Part shown: piece after piece, positions 1-13,365 of the stretch
Layout of the letters: each line of letters begins with the position of its first letter
Numbering within the stretch: position 1 is the stretch's first letter
DNA from: Guyanagaster necrorhizus
Taxonomy: Eukaryota; Basidiomycota; Agaricomycetes; Agaricales; Physalacriaceae
Length of the DNA stretch: 64,000 bases
Direction: 5' to 3'
NCBI RefSeq assembly: GCF_019112545.1
Contig: NW_025064881.1
Coordinates: 904,591 to 968,590 of the forward strand
Notes under the pieces: generated by a model
Database searches by the model: none
What the model saw: the letters and a program-made list of their open reading frames with translations, nothing else
Told to the model about the DNA's origin: nothing
Made by a program: the position numbers and the translations under genes

Positions 1-3000
1 GGCATGACGCTGAAAATGATGCCCTCGGAGAAAGGATCCATGCTATCCACCAGCTCTAGCTCGGCGTTGCCTCCAAGAGTGATCATCTAGAGTTTATTCG
101 AGGTGAATAAAAGGCCGGAAACAGAAGGTGGAAACATTCACCTGGTACATCTCTTTCAACTTTAAAGATATCATATTGAACCCCGCCATAAACTCGTCGA
201 GCCGCTGCTTCCGTAGACGATCATACTCAGCCTTCTGCTTATCACGTTCATGGGTAACCATTTCGACGTCGCTGGCACGAGTGAAGAACTCCTCCTCCTT
301 CGCTTTATAATCATCTAGAACACCTAGATTGGGCTGGGGTTTCGAGAGTTTCTCTACGGCGAACGTTAGTCAGTATAGATCCAACAGATTCCATTGTACT
401 TACCCTCAAGCAACTGGATATCAGCAACCATATCCCGCTTCCGGAATTGGCATAACTCCTCGTTGCTGTAGATGTGAAGCTGGGTCCTGGGATCTTCTTC
501 ACCATCGTCGCCACCTTCGGGATCAGATTTAACACTGTGACCACGGCTCTGGCGGCTTGAGGTTGGCTGACGGGACCCTTCGCGACTTTCATCGGCTTTG
601 CTGTCGCCTTCCTGGCTTTCGTCATCCTCCTCGTCGTCATCGTCATAATCACTGGAACAAATATAAGAATTCTCCACAATAAGAAATAATGAACAGCGAA
701 CTCGATTTCTTCCAACTGAAGTTCGTCATGCTTCTCCTGCCAATGAATGATCAACTTTTCATTCTCCTGGAAGGCCTCTTTTGCAGCTTGAGCCTTGTGT
801 TTCAGTTCGGCCTGCGAACGAAATTTGTTCTTCAGCATCGATAGGAAACCTGATGAAACAAAGATCACACCTCTCGTTGAATAAAGCTCTGGACCAATTC
901 AAGCGTCTCATCTAGCTCCCCTTTAAGTTTCTGAAGGTCCTCCGCCATAGTCTCTTCAGCATCTTTGGCTTTTGCGACCTTGGCACTCAGGTCAGTCACA
1001 TACGCTCTCACTTCTTGGAGCTCTGAGTCCAATTTCTCCAGCTCCTCCTCGGCTTCTTTCTGCGAAACAAGGTTGGAATCGAGGGATGCCGTCAGCTTAG
1101 CAACGTCGTTCTGCGCTTTCTTCTTGGCAACCTCCGCTTTGGTAATCTCATCGTTTGCAAGACCGAGATGAAGCTTAATGCCGTCAACCTTGGAGCGCTG
1201 AGCGAGAAGTTTCGCTCCTCCTATCTCAAGAATTTGCTTTTCGAGATCTTTGATAGCAGTTTCGATCGTGCTTGACCGCTCTTGCAACTTTTTGAGATCC
1301 GCAGTGTAGGTAGCGATGTCTTGTTCAAGCTTAGCGATGCGAGTCACATCGCCAGCATCAGGTTTACTCTGAGTCCTTGAAACGTATCCTTGTCAAGATC
1401 ATATCTAGTCGGATCAGAAAACATACGCACTTCAGCTCTCGCACACGTTTCTCAGCATCAGCTATACGCTTCTTCCCATTCTCGATATCCATACCCAACT
1501 TCTCGAACGACAAATCAATCTCTGGTCCAACCTTAAGCAGCCGATCACGTTCAGCCTCTGCTTCACGGCTTTCTTGGGTGGCGAGCTCCAGTTGTTTCCT
1601 CGCTTCTTCGCTTTCACGTTCGTAGTTTTTGAGAACCTCCGGACGGACTGCGTCGGCAGCAAACTTCGAGCTCATGCCGCCTCGGGCTGGCTGGCCTCCT
1701 CCTCCCATAGTACCACTCATATCAATGAGCTGACCAGCCAGAGTAACCACGCGGTATCGCCTGTTACCAAAGGCTATGCGGTTGGCCTGTTCCATATCCT
1801 TGGCTACAAGTGTCTCACCCACGCCCTTGTAAAACGCTACGGCGAATTTCGGGTCCTTGGGAGTAATGAGGTCGAATAGCCTCGGCACATTCTCAGGTGT
1901 CGGCTTTTTGCTCATGTCAGGCTTGCCAAGTTTCTCCAGAACCAAGATTGAAGTACGACCCGCATTTTGCGACCGCAGATGCTCGATACAAGCTTGGCCT
2001 TGCTCGACTTTGTCGACGACCATGTAGTTCAAATTACCGCAGGCTGTGGTGACAGCAACGTCATACTTGTCGTCCGCGATCTTGCCCAGGTTTCCTAGTC
2101 GGCCCTACAGTAATACAGTGAACAAGGATGCAGAAGGGAAAAGAAACATCCTATCTCACATGGAATCCCTGAACGCGTCCTTGCTCCGAAAATCGGGTGA
2201 GACATTCGAGTACTCGATTTTGCGTCCGACTTTCGGCTTGAGATGATTTAGCTTCGTCAACTTTTTGACGGGTAGACGTTGCCTTGGTTCGGCAGGACTG
2301 GATATTAGCTTGGGCATCCTAAGAAGAAAGTTAGATGGATTATTAGTGGCATAGGCGAACATACCTGATGACGTTTTTCCCCAGCTCGAAGCTCATCCTG
2401 TGCCTGAGCCTTACGTTGACGCAACTGTCCTTGTTCTTGAACCTTGTTTGGGAAATGATATCAGCGAAAGTCTAGGATGAACGGTCACCATACCTTCGCA
2501 GTTTGATCCGTGTGCAATTCCGCCAAAGCGTTTTCTGCATCCTCCCTTAGGCCCTTGATACGTTCTGCCTTCTGTACAAGGGCATCCCGCTCGCTCGTTG
2601 CAACGTCAATTTCGGCTTGTTTAGCATTGAGTTTGGTCGTCCAAGGTTGGAGTTCCTTCTGCTTGGCCTCAATCTGATCGTGGAAAACCTGGGTCTTGTC
2701 TAGGAATCACAGATTCCGTAAATAACTCGAGGAAAAGACTGAAAAAAGGCCACACCTTTGAGGCCTTCGGTAATGTTTTCAAGAACTTTTTCCTCCTCGA
2801 GCAAAGACGCCTCATACTTCTCCACGTTGCTCTTCTCCCTCTTCATCTTCTGGGTACTGTCCTCAATAGCACGACTTGCGCTGGTCTTTGCAGTAGTTTC
2901 CTAGAGCGACATTTTAGGAGTCAAGAGTCACAGGGAGGCTTCTACGCACCTCTGTGATAGTCTTCGTCAACTTCTTTAATTTGGTATTTGCATGCTTCCT

Positions 3001-5207
3001 CCGCTCCTTAAGACCGATCTCGCGTTTTTCTTGGTCCTGTAGATCCTGGTTTGCAGCGGCAGCCGCTTTTTGGACTTCCTTCAAGGGAGTAAAAACCATA
3101 TTGCGACAAGACGACAGAGATAACCTACCGCATATGCCTCCTCACGTTCCTTGTAGTGTGTCTGAAGTTGTTCCATATGTTTACGGTCGTTGGCATTGCG
3201 TTCAGTTTCAACGAGTACTGCCGCGTCGCATTTGTCCTAAGGCGCGTGTTCACATTCAGATGTCGTAAAAGAGTCGGTCAAAGCGCTCACCATTTCGGCG
3301 CGTAAAGCCCCTTCTTTGCCGAATGCCTGGGCCAGATACCATTGCCACAACCTCGATTGAGCCCGGATATGCTCGTTCATGAGTTTCTTCCAAGCTATTG
3401 CATCCTTCCGCTTCTCATCCAAGGAATTCTTTTCTTTCTCAACAATCCGGAGGCGATTCATCTTGTCTGACCGCTTCTCTTGCAGTTCATCCACCTTTTG
3501 AAGAGCCTCGTCGATGTTCTCCTTATATTTAGAAGTACCTATGATATCCTCAAGATATTCGAGAAGTCCCTCTTCGTGCTCTGTGCCTTTGGGCTTCATC
3601 TGAGCAATCGACTCGACCTCACCCTGCCAATAAAAAACATGAGTTACGTATTCACCTATAAACGCCGAAAACGGACCTGAAGAATCAGGAATCGATTATG
3701 GTCCAGGTCGATGCCCCGGCCTTGGAGTAAAGACCTAACCTCTTTGAAGTTACTGGCCCGTCCATTAATTCTGTAGACACTGTTGTTCGTCTTGAATGCT
3801 TGACGACTAACAACAAGGTCGGTATGAGGCACAACTTCATAGTTGTCAGGGCCGGGCTATGTAAATTGTTAGGCAAGTCTTCCTCCTCAACTTGAAACAC
3901 ATCACGTACCAAATCTATAATATCGCGGAAATGAACTTCAACGCTGCATTCATCTAAATCTGGGTACCGATCCGAGTTATGAATAAGCTCCGAGAGCTTC
4001 CCTTGCCTCATTTTCGTTGCGCGATATCCAAAGACGAAAAGAAGGGCATCGATAGTGTTGGATTTTCCAGAACCATTAGGGCCCACAATCGAAGAGAAAG
4101 ACTGAACAGGGGACGTTAGAGCTGGAAAAAGTTGCTCGCGAAGCCGAAACAAACCTTGTGAAAGGGTCCAATTTCCTGCCGGCCAGCGTAACTCTTGAAA
4201 TTTACCAAGGCCAATTTGTGAATGACAAGACGTTTCTGTGGACCCTCGGGCTCCTCTAGCTGTGTTGCTGGAGCCCGAGATGCCGGAGGGACTCTGGAGA
4301 TCTGGTCCAAGAGAGATCCTTCTGCCTCAGTAGACCTCGCTCCCGCAAGCACGCTAGGAACTTCACGAGACGATAATGGCTTCTCGGTTGTGTTTTCTTC
4401 AACTTCGGGCCGCTGAGATGGGTTAGGGGAGCTGACTCGCGCAGGCTTCACATCATCATCATCATCCTCCTCCTCATCATCCTCTTCCTCCTCATCCTCT
4501 TCCTCGGCTATGTCTTCGACAGTCGGCTTTGAAGAACGTCGAGAGGACAATCGATTACCTCTGGACTTCTGACTGTGATCCTCAGCTGCGGGCGAGTCCA
4601 TTGCATACCCATCATCGCGGTCTTCCTCAGCGTGGGAGGCACGACGAGATTGACGCGACGCTGGCTTAGTGGATTTCGTGGATGATTTGACCACAGGCTT
4701 CACATCTTCTTCTTCGCTGTCGGCAGCAACCGACTCAGATGCTCGGGAGCGCGAAACCCTCGTAGGCGCGCGAGACGGTGGCTTGACACGGGAGCCTCGA
4801 GTTGTCCTGCGAGCCGGCTGATCAACCACCATCTTCGCACTTTCACTTTTCTTCGCCAAACCAACCCCAGCCCTGGCTCTACGTTTCGGCTGCTCCTCTT
4901 CAGTCTCCTCTCCCGATGAATGCTCCAGTGATGGCCGGGATTTCTTTATTGGTGGCGGATCGGAATCATTCATTTCATCCTCTGCTTCTGGAACGTCTTG
5001 AAGAGAGCTTCTAGCATGAATGGAAGAACGAAACTTGGTGGATGGGCGCGCAGATGTGCTCCTACGAGATCTGGATGATTGATTCTCCTTCTCCTCGCCG
5101 TCTACACGGACAACTTCGGTGGGCCTTTTGCGCTTCAATGGTGCCGGTTCGGTCTTGACAACAGACTCTACGGACGCCCGGGTGCGAGCAGAGCGTCGGG
5201 GAGGCAT
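1..5207 (-). CDS. SMC4: SMC4, condensin ATPase subunit (C-terminus off window)
   Basis: Structural maintenance of chromosomes protein 4, the condensin subunit that pairs with SMC2 to compact mitotic chromosomes. Read on the minus strand from the ATG at 5207. A disordered tail of about 325 residues, rich in Arg/Ser and with a long Glu/Asp run (near 4440-4510), precedes the ABC-type head, which starts near KLALVNFKSYAG. Walker A is GPNGSGKSN (near 4075). The SMC4-like LILQGEVESIAQMKP stretch follows near 3600-3700. Long coiled coils flank a hinge (about 1900-2150), and a return coiled coil runs down to about 300. The last visible exon encodes MITLGGNAELELVD and DPFSEG (1-90), just before the signature and Walker B region, which lie outside the window. 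Many short introns interrupt it. The tail holds a KEN tripeptide (5082-5090). Assignment to SMC4 rather than SMC2 rests on the long tail and head sequence; confidence is high. Confidence 0.95.
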
Positions 5208-5528
5208 GTGCCTTTGATGGTGGTCGTGGGTGGTGTTGTTCGTTGATTTTGCATTTTCGACGCGTCCGTCGACGTCACACACCACGCGACATGTTACAGT
5301 CACGGGAACTCAGACAATTCGGGAAACACGACTGCCGGATGACAGCACTAAAGCATTCCAACTACGGCAACAGGTCAGATACCTCTATGTTCTAGTCTAT
5401 CTAATCAGATGTTGTACGTGAATTGAGTTTGTTAATACAAGGGACCTAAAAGATACTACCAGAGAGCCGTTAGTATTGCAGGCGGTGATGGGTCGAAAGG
5501 GACCCACCATCAGAGCAATATATGGATC
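5208..5528. other. Intergenic spacer SMC4 / EPT1
   Basis: About 320 bases between two minus-strand genes. It must hold the SMC4 promoter and the 3' end of the phosphotransferase gene. I see no convincing TATA box, RNA gene or repeat. Confidence 0.5.
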
Positions 5529-7268
5529 TCACACCTTCTTTTCCTTGGTAGCATCTCTCCAGATCCCCGCAGCATCTTTCTTGCGCACAGTGAAACAAGC
5601 AATACCCATGTAGTTCGTGATGTCGTTGATGACCAGTACACAGAAACGAGCGTAGGCAAAAAGAGATATAGCCAAGGTTCCGTAGACAAACCAAGCCGTA
5701 CTTCCATGTGAAGACTGGATGATGGACGGCCTGTTGAAGAGAGATGTCAAGGGCGAACGGAGAGTAGAAGATCAAGTAGCGGTGTTACCTGCCGAACAAT
5801 CGAGGCAAATTCGCGTCTACGGCCCCGATAATACTCCATATCCACATCCAGTCCCAGATGGGGAATGGTGTACTCGTAACATGGGCCAGGATCATTCGTC
5901 CTACTTGATGGGCGAACTGAAGACCCCAAGCACACAAGAAGGGTACAAACAGGCTCGAGTTGATAATGGCGGAACTATGGTATGCAGGGTATGAGAGCCA
6001 GGCTACTTGAATAGTAGCGGCAATTGGGTATGGTAATAGAAACAGTAGCGGCCGAAGGGTTGACTTCCCGACTGACTTCATCGCTCGTCGGACATTAAGG
6101 TAACTAGACCGCATCAGATCCGGTAAATGCAGAAAAGAACAACAAACCTAGAAACGATGTTGAACGCCAGGCCGAAGGCAGCGAACACCATGAATGTTTC
6201 ATTAAGTCCAATGTTAGGTATCTTGGAAAACGGAAGAAGGTGCTCAAGATGCAAAAATGCTAGAAGGCCCTGGTCCCAGAACGACGGTCCTGCATTGAAC
6301 TATGAGAGCTGCGACAACCCAGCAGATGTGGACTTACCAAAGAGGCCCGTTATGATGTAAATGGTAACGATCATCAAGATGCCTTCAACCGGGCCAGAGA
6401 AAACACCAAGGAAAAGTTGGCCTGACGCGAATCAGATGAATTTGAGCAGCGGGCGACATGCGCTTACCAGTATGGTACTCTTCCCAAGTAGTCAAATAGA
6501 AGTTAGCCAGTGTTGCAACTTGGGATGCAACAGTCCACCACGAGCGTCCCAGATTCATGGCCTGGGCGCAAATGATGACTTCCAACTGGCAACAACTTCA
6601 AAAAGGGGTAAAGGCGGCGGTCTACGATCTTACCGTGGTATTGAGAGCATCACAGCCTACAGAAGATGAGAATCACTCAAAACAGATGCAGTTGGAAGCG
6701 TACCGTGATCGAACATCTCTCCCAGTGGACCTGCCATTCCAGTTCTTCGCGCTTGTTTTCTGACTCGATATTGAGTTTGAGTGCGATCCAAAGGGCCAGA
6801 CATACCCATCAATAGCATCAAAGCTCTGATAAAGGAAGAGACCTATCCCCCATCTGGAATGATAATCAGCATGAAAAGCTGGGAAGGAAATAGCACTTGC
6901 GTAAAATATATCCAGGATGGTGGAGCAGTGGCACCACCCTTTTCTGTCAAATAAGCAGGATCATAATATAGCATCGTTAAAAAGTTCATGAAGACTATGC
7001 ATAGTCCGGAGAGCGTAATCTAGAATAGTCGTTATATTTAGATAGTCAAAAAAAAACTGAAAATTACTGACCGTGTTTGGCGCAATAGTGGTAGGCCACA
7101 GCGTGACAAACCAGTTCCAGAATGGGTTCAAAACATATCGAGAAACCAAAGATCTGTACCAGCATCAGAATGGATTCAGAAGGAGGTTGACCAAGACACA
7201 AACTTGTCTACACCCTTGTACGCATATTTTTTCAAGTTTTCAAGCGACTGTTGAGGAAGGTATCCCAT
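5529..7268 (-). CDS. Choline/ethanolamine phosphotransferase (EPT1/CPT1 family)
   Basis: Integral membrane enzyme of the Kennedy pathway that transfers phosphocholine or phosphoethanolamine from the CDP-alcohol to diacylglycerol, probably in ER/Golgi membranes. The start at 7268 gives MGYLPQQSLENLKKYAYKG, and removing an intron whose donor lies inside the Lys codon gives DKSLVSRYVLNPFWNW, the usual N-terminus. Further on, removing an intron restores the CDP-alcohol phosphotransferase signature: DG (near 6765) followed by QARRTGMAGPLGEMFDHGCD, with the expected Asp and Gly residues. Several hydrophobic segments follow, including HQVGRMILAHVT. The C-terminal LVINDITNYMGIACFTV matches the conserved end of the family. 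Choline versus ethanolamine preference cannot be told from the sequence. It lies in the same orientation as SMC4, with no sign of shared function. Confidence 0.9.
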
Positions 7269-7464
7269 ATCAATGCGCCTCTTCTAGCATGTACCGGGTA
7301 TTTTGGAGGCGCAGAGATCCTAGACGTGTGACACAAACGACAGTAGTTGGATGACAGTCAGTGGAAGATGAAAAAAAATCACGCCAATCAGATTGTTTAT
7401 TTCGGTGGTTATAGGTATCTACCTTGATTCGGTCCGGACATCCGACGAACGTTGCTAGCCTTTC

Positions 7465-8742
7465 TCAGGTTTTATCTTCCTCCAGTGCGGGCCGATTGGC
7501 TGTCCCCGCCGTCGTCCCTGCGTCCACTGGCAAAACTACTCCCGTAATCCACCTCGCTTCTTTGCTAGATAAATAAAGAATAGCATATCCGACATCCCAA
7601 GCATTTCCTTCAATTTTCATGAGATTTTGGTCAATGCGTGCCTTTCGCAGCTCTTCAGTCATCCCACGTCCACGAACCTTCTCACCACAGAAAGTGAGTG
7701 CAGGCATAGTATATAATTCGGAACATGCACCATAGGCGTAAAGACCATGCCCTGAAATAATATATACTGAGTAATGGCGGTATGTGCATTGAAATCAGAA
7801 AGCTTACTGGGGCGACGCAATTAACTCTAACATTGCTCTTTAGCCTAACAGCATTGTTCAGGTTGAGTCTGCTCACCGAATCATCTCGGGTCCATGATGA
7901 GCGGCCATGGCACGTGTCAGCTGGACAACAGCCCCCTTGGATGTGGGATAAAGAACTCCAGGAATTCCACCCTTCACTAATTGATAGGAAGCTGCGTCAG
8001 ACTCTGCCCAACAACAGATGGAAGATGGCGTTACAGCCGGATACGGAAGACATATTCACAATCGAGCCGCGCCCGACCTTTCGCATCTCAGGAATGGCAT
8101 AACGAGACATGAGCACCATGCTGGTGACCTATATGGATTTCATATCGAACTCACGCAGATCGGTGAATTGAGAGGCAACCTACGTTAGTTCTCAAGTCCC
8201 GATCCCAAGCCTCCAAATCCACGTCCACGACAGTTCCATGGGGGCCCCAAACACCCACTTTATCGAGTCAGCTGCTTCCCGCATTCAATATATTGACTAT
8301 ACTCACCAATATTTACCAGTATATGTACGGCTCCAAAAAGATCTACCGTGCGAGCCACGGCAGCTTTACACGATTCTTCATTCGTCACATCGCACTGAAT
8401 CACTTCCGATACGCCGCCTTCCGCTGTAATCATTTGCTTCGTTTCCTCTGCCCATTCAAGATTGAAATCAAGCAGAGCAACTTTGGCACCTTGTCGCGCA
8501 AGGAGAATGGCTGTAGCGCGTCCGTTACCTATTTCACCTAGTCTTCGTGTGAATATCGCTTATTCAAACATGCGAGTGATTCTGTTTGCCTGGCATTCGG
8601 GAACCAGCCCCAGTAACGATTGCGACCTTGGATATGCTGTGGTCAGGTCTGGGCGGAAAGTAGCCTGAGGTCAAGAAGTGCTACGTACATCACCATGAAG
8701 CTGGAAAGCAAGCGGAGGCTTCGAGTTTTGTTCGTCGGCCAT
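7465..8742 (-). CDS. Short-chain dehydrogenase/reductase (SDR)
   Basis: NAD(P)-dependent oxidoreductase of the classical SDR family; substrate unknown. The start at 8742 (MADEQNSKPPLAFQLHGD) leads into SKVAIVTGAG and, after an intron, a Gly-rich turn and ATAILLARQGAKVALLDFN, the Rossmann beta-alpha-beta unit. Later exons give VNMSSVSG (catalytic Ser, near 8060) and YPTSKGA (catalytic Tyr and Lys, near 7940). RVNCVAP and the C-terminal WITGVVLPVDAG follow. At least five short introns are needed. The exact residues of the TGxxxGxG turn depend on a splice choice I could not settle. It is followed on the same strand by the MFS gene, and both belong to the accessory metabolic block. The acidic residue after the second beta strand (ALLDFN) suggests NAD(H) rather than NADP(H), an inference from family rules. 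Confidence 0.85.
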
Positions 8743-9075
8743 GAGAGGACGGAAGAGAGGAGTCCAAAGAGCATATTGAGGACGATAGCTATGTGAGAGA
8801 CCGTCAGGAAGACCCAGTCATGGGATCAGTCATAGTAATGCAAAAGGCCCGGTCACCCTGCAAGTTGGTGTGCAAGCACGCTGATTATTCGTCAGGCCAC
8901 CACCATCAGAAACGCTAGAAGTTGCTGGAGGAATCACAGGACGACACATTCCTTCATCTCGGACCGTGGACCGTCTCATATCTATACGTATAACCAAAAA
9001 AAATGGCTTCGTGACCATATCATCTTATTGGCGTCGATGCTCATAAAATCTACTTGACAGTAAACATGGCGGTCA
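8743..9075. other. Intergenic spacer SDR / MFS transporter
   Basis: About 330 bases between two minus-strand genes. Only short open frames without family resemblance are present. It should hold the SDR promoter; I see no clear TATA box. Confidence 0.4.
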
Positions 9076-12003
9076 TTAGAGGACGTATCGGAAATCCTTG
9101 ATGTATATTTATATGAGAATGAAGATAGAAAGGGAGTGGGCATACCGTGTTCTCCCATTCCGTCTTGTCCTGCATCCCGGCTTCCTTCGACTTCGCGATA
9201 TCCGGAGGACCGTAGATACGATCACGACGCTTGTTGAACCCGAGCATGCTAAATCAATCATAATCAGGAGAAAAAAAGCTATGCACAGAAAAGCGAACAG
9301 ACTCACTAAATGAACAGTACGACTTGGCATACAAGTTTGATCTAGGACGGCTAAATGCATGGCACCATCAAGTAAAGAAACGATATTTACGGAGTAACCG
9401 GCTAAAAGCCCAGCAGTAGCGGATTGCTGATGCAACGCAAAGTGAGCAAGGTATCGCGCGGAGAAAGGTGAATGGCTAACGAAGAAAGGTGCCTGGGACT
9501 GTTTGCTGAATGAAGGCCAGCGTAAGTATTTGTGTCGAGAAGAATTAGACATAAACGCTCACACAACAAATGGCCCTGCAACGTTTCCAAAACAGTACGC
9601 GGTGCTATCCATGTTTAGGGAAGTATACAGCGATCTCAATGAGGTTCTTACAAGATAGCGGCGGAGGCCAAAGTCTACGCAAAAGCATTATGAGCACGCG
9701 GCATCAATTAACTAGTGCACCTTACTCGATGCGTGTATCCACCCATGTTAGACGACACCATAACCAGACCAACAGACTACAGAAGCCATAGTAGTTATAT
9801 ATTCGCTAGTGTTTATGACACTCACGAATCCGACGGACTGGCAATTGACTAGCCAAAACGATACTAGGCGTTGCCACACATGTTCACGGGGCAGATACGC
9901 CATGCAGGCAGCTGACACTACGCAAATGATGTTGGCAGCTGTAGCAGCCATGAGACGCGCTGAAAATTAGGTCAACTACTAGACGATCGTGCGATTGAAG
10001 GACGTTTTACAGTTGCGAACGTTCAAGGTAATAACACCTCCAACGATTAGAGCTGCGATTTGTACCATATCACCTACGCTAAGAGGTGACTTCAATAGGA
10101 TATTCAGATATACACTCAGTTCCCTACCTTTTGAGAACGGTTGTCTTCGTCGCTGAAAATCGCAAGTGACGAAACATCCGCAACGACAAAAGGCGTACAT
10201 ACTAGAAAATCCCATGTCCTTACTACGGAAGATATATTAGCAGTATCCCCTTCATCCATACACGCATACTCACATGATGATCGACGAAAAATTGCTGGAT
10301 GTGAAGGCTCTCAGCAGATGTCACGCGTCTAGAAACAAATAGTTATCACCTGACAACGCCATTCGGTATCGCAGCGGCGAATACGGAAATAAAGAGAATA
10401 ATGATCTTCGGATCTGTGGTAGAGACTAATATCTGTTCTTTCTTGAACTTCCGATTTTTGATACCAAGTTGATTGCCGGCGACACGCTGTACGGCGAGGA
10501 CGCGGTACTCGGGACTGAAGAAATGCGCAGATGCCTAAACCTCCAATGACAGATACTTTCATAGTCAGAAGATAGTAACATACCGGGGAGTCGGGAAGCA
10601 AAAAGAAAACGGCTACGGCCCATGCCATAGTCACGGAACCTAGGATGTAGAAACTACGAAGTGTGAGGAAATTCTGACATGAGCTGAAGATACCTACATG
10701 TACTGCCATTTCTCTGGACCGGCATGACTATCACTAATCGCAGAGATTCCCGCTGGAAATGTATGGTCTTGAGCAATGATTGCGGACTAGAATGAATGTT
10801 ACGTACTAGACACACTAAGTACAATACTTAGATCTTGCGTTAGTAGACGTTGCATATTTTGAAAACGCACTAGCTTCCGATCACGCCACCCCAACCTTGA
10901 GTTCGAATAAAGACATTGGAGCGAATGTTACATTAAAGGATTAACTCACCGAGACCAGAATACCCTGAAGCACGATAATGAATAGGGAACTTGAACACGG
11001 GCGTCAATGAAAAGGAAACATACAGATGAATTGACGGAGAGGAAGCTCTTGCTGGTGATTATCAGCGCATGAATTGCCTTAAGCGAATCCTTACTCTCGT
11101 ATACCACCATCCTCTTTCAGTGACATGAATGAGGAGCCAGATGTAAGTAATTGTCAAGAAAGCCACATACGTCATTAGAGTCAAGCAAGGTGACACGAAT
11201 GCCTCAAATATGCCCAAGAAAAACCGATTTATCATGGCAGTTTTAAAGTTCGTGCACCACACCACTGCAGATAAGTCAGGTATCAAATTCGTCATGAATA
11301 GGCAAGTTTTATCTTTACTAGTAAGGACACACAAACCCCAGATAAAGACCGCGCCTGATAAGACTCGTTGGGCAGGATATTTGCCAATGAGAATCTGCGC
11401 CGGATATCTGACAGGTAATGCATTCGCAAGGCGGGCATTAGAGGCGATATGACTTACTGAGCAATCGCATAACCGAAATACACCCTGAAAAGCATCAAGA
11501 CGCATTGAAATGACAAAGAAATCACTATATACATGCTTCCCAGCCAACTGCATCGGAGTGTCAGTTAAATCACACGCCCAAGATGAGTTTACACGTACTT
11601 GAATTGATCTCCGCGAAGCTTCAAGTCTGTCTGAAAGCCAAATAGATTGGCATAATTGAGCGCAGTTTTCTGAGAAGCCAATTATCGACGTATCAGCTAC
11701 CTGTATTTATAAAAGCGACGGCGACCATACGTCCAGAAACTGCAGAGTCTGAGTGATCAAGAATATCGGGAGAATAATAAGGTCTATCCTCCACCGAATG
11801 CTCCTGTTCTGCGAAGATGTAATCTCGCTATTGAGGCCCTCCTTGTAGGTTGTATATCCGACGTTGTTTGCTTCGTCAACTTCTTCGATGGGCTCTGGGA
11901 TATCAACATGGCGGACTTCACCCTTTTCTTTGTCGGTATCAGCGGAATAAGACGATTCCGTGACCATAGATGTCAAGCGTTGGAGGGTCATAGTTTCAGC
12001 CAT
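9076..12003 (-). CDS. MFS transporter, anion:cation symporter (allantoate permease/Dal5) family
   Basis: Proton-coupled organic anion uptake carrier of the major facilitator superfamily; substrate not predictable. The start at 12003 gives a cytosolic tail of about 70 residues, then RRIDLIILPIFLITQTLQFLD (TM1) as in Dal5/Tna1-like carriers. NRFFLGIFEAFVSPCLTLMT (near 11200) matches the TM4-TM5 signature. TMAWAVAVFFLLPDSP (near 10600), the loop VAGNQLGIKNRKFKKEQ, and DPKIIILF with AAIPNGVV (10370-10520) are the central-loop and TM7 hallmarks of this family. The last intron joins DKTEWENT to DFRYVL and a stop at 9076, the family's conserved C-terminus. Many small introns; several TM exons were only partly traced. 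It is divergent from the hydrolase gene at 12262, with about 260 bases between starts. Confidence 0.85.
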
Positions 12004-12261
12004 GATTGATGAAGGAGTACGCCTCCGTCCGGCTGCGTTTATTATACCTTGCTTTAAGCACACGAGAAGCATCAGAAGACTCGTTGAGTAGTGTTGGAGT
12101 TGATGTCAGAGAATACAGAAAAACAGCAGACCCCTTGGGATGCTTTACAAGGAAGAAGGAACCCACGACAGCCGGAGGTGATGCACAGAAATATCTGAGC
12201 CGGGCCGTAGATGCATTGAAAAGCTGCCACTGGATAGGAACTAAACTGTGCCTCGCATGCT

Positions 12262-13365
12262 ATGACCGATCCAGTTCTTGCCGGTCCTCCAGGCGATTGT
12301 TGTTTGAATTGTTTCCCCCATGAAGGTACACCCCAAGGCAAATGGGTTCGAATTACAGATATCGAAACATACATCTCGAAGCCAGTGCGCGAAAGGGATA
12401 CAAATCAAGTCATCATGTATTTTCCTGACGTCTGGGGAATCGATATATTCGTGAATGGGCAGCTTTTGGTCGACTACTTCGCTAGTCAGGGTCAGTTCAA
12501 GGTGGTCCAATGACAAGACGGTTCGGCTGACAAATCACCAAATCCTAGGATTTACCGTTCTCGCTTTGGACTACTTCAGAGGGGTGAGCTAGCGATAGTT
12601 CTCTTCTTGCTGCATTGTACTTATATTTCTGATTAGGACTCCATACAAAGGCACCGTAACAATCGTCATGACCGCACCACCAATCCGCAGTTCGACTATG
12701 AAGCATGGAAGCAAAAACATATGGCCTTTGCTGAAAGCAATGTACCGAAATGGATCGACGCGGTAGTTGAACACTTCGGTACGAGCCCATTTTTGTAACA
12801 AGAGGGGTGCGCTCTCATGTTGGCAGGTGGTCCTGACACGAAATATGCAGCTGTCGGCTATTGCTTCGGGGCCCCGTATGTTATGGATGGCCTTACAGAG
12901 GGCTCACTATTCTGTCAGTTTGCTGAAATACCGCTGGAGGGGTATCTGGGACAGTTTTTGATATCTTAATTTGAAAGGCGCCGGAGCTTTTGCACATCCT
13001 GCGTTTCTCAGTGAAAGCCATTTCTTTGCATGCGCCAGTGAGTCTCTTAGTGTATGACGCGGAAATCTTTCATCGATTGTTCGCAGAACCTCTCCTGTTA
13101 TCTTGTTCCGAGGTAGACCATACCTTTCCTGCTGAGTCGCGACATAGGGCAGAGGCTATTCTTAAGGAGAAGCAAACACCTTACCATCTTCAGCTGTTTT
13201 CAAGAGTAGAGCATGGATTTGCTCTCCGTGGAGACATTTCTGATCCATACCAAAGTGAGTGGTATTCCCTTTCAATATCCATATGTATTCATGAATAAAA
13301 TAGGATGGGTCAAGGAGGAGAGTGCTGATGCCATTGTCCGGTGGTTCCACTTCTGGATGAAATAA
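12262..13365 (+). CDS. Dienelactone hydrolase family protein
   Basis: Alpha/beta hydrolase of the dienelactone hydrolase (carboxymethylenebutenolidase) family, a cytosolic esterase-like enzyme acting on lactones or related esters. Start at 12262: MTDPVLAGPPGDCC, then HEGTPQGKW, IETYISKP and VIMYFPDVWGI, the usual first part of the fold. Removing introns yields GFTVLALDYFRG (near 12550) and VGYCFGAPY (near 12860), which contains the nucleophile Cys of the Cys-Asp-His triad. SEVDHTFP (near 13110) supplies the Asp and RVEHGFALRGD (near 13210) the His. It ends with VRWFHFWMK and a stop at 13363-13365. All three catalytic residues are present, so it is probably active. It is divergent from the MFS gene, and the short shared promoter region suggests possible co-regulation. 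Confidence 0.87.
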
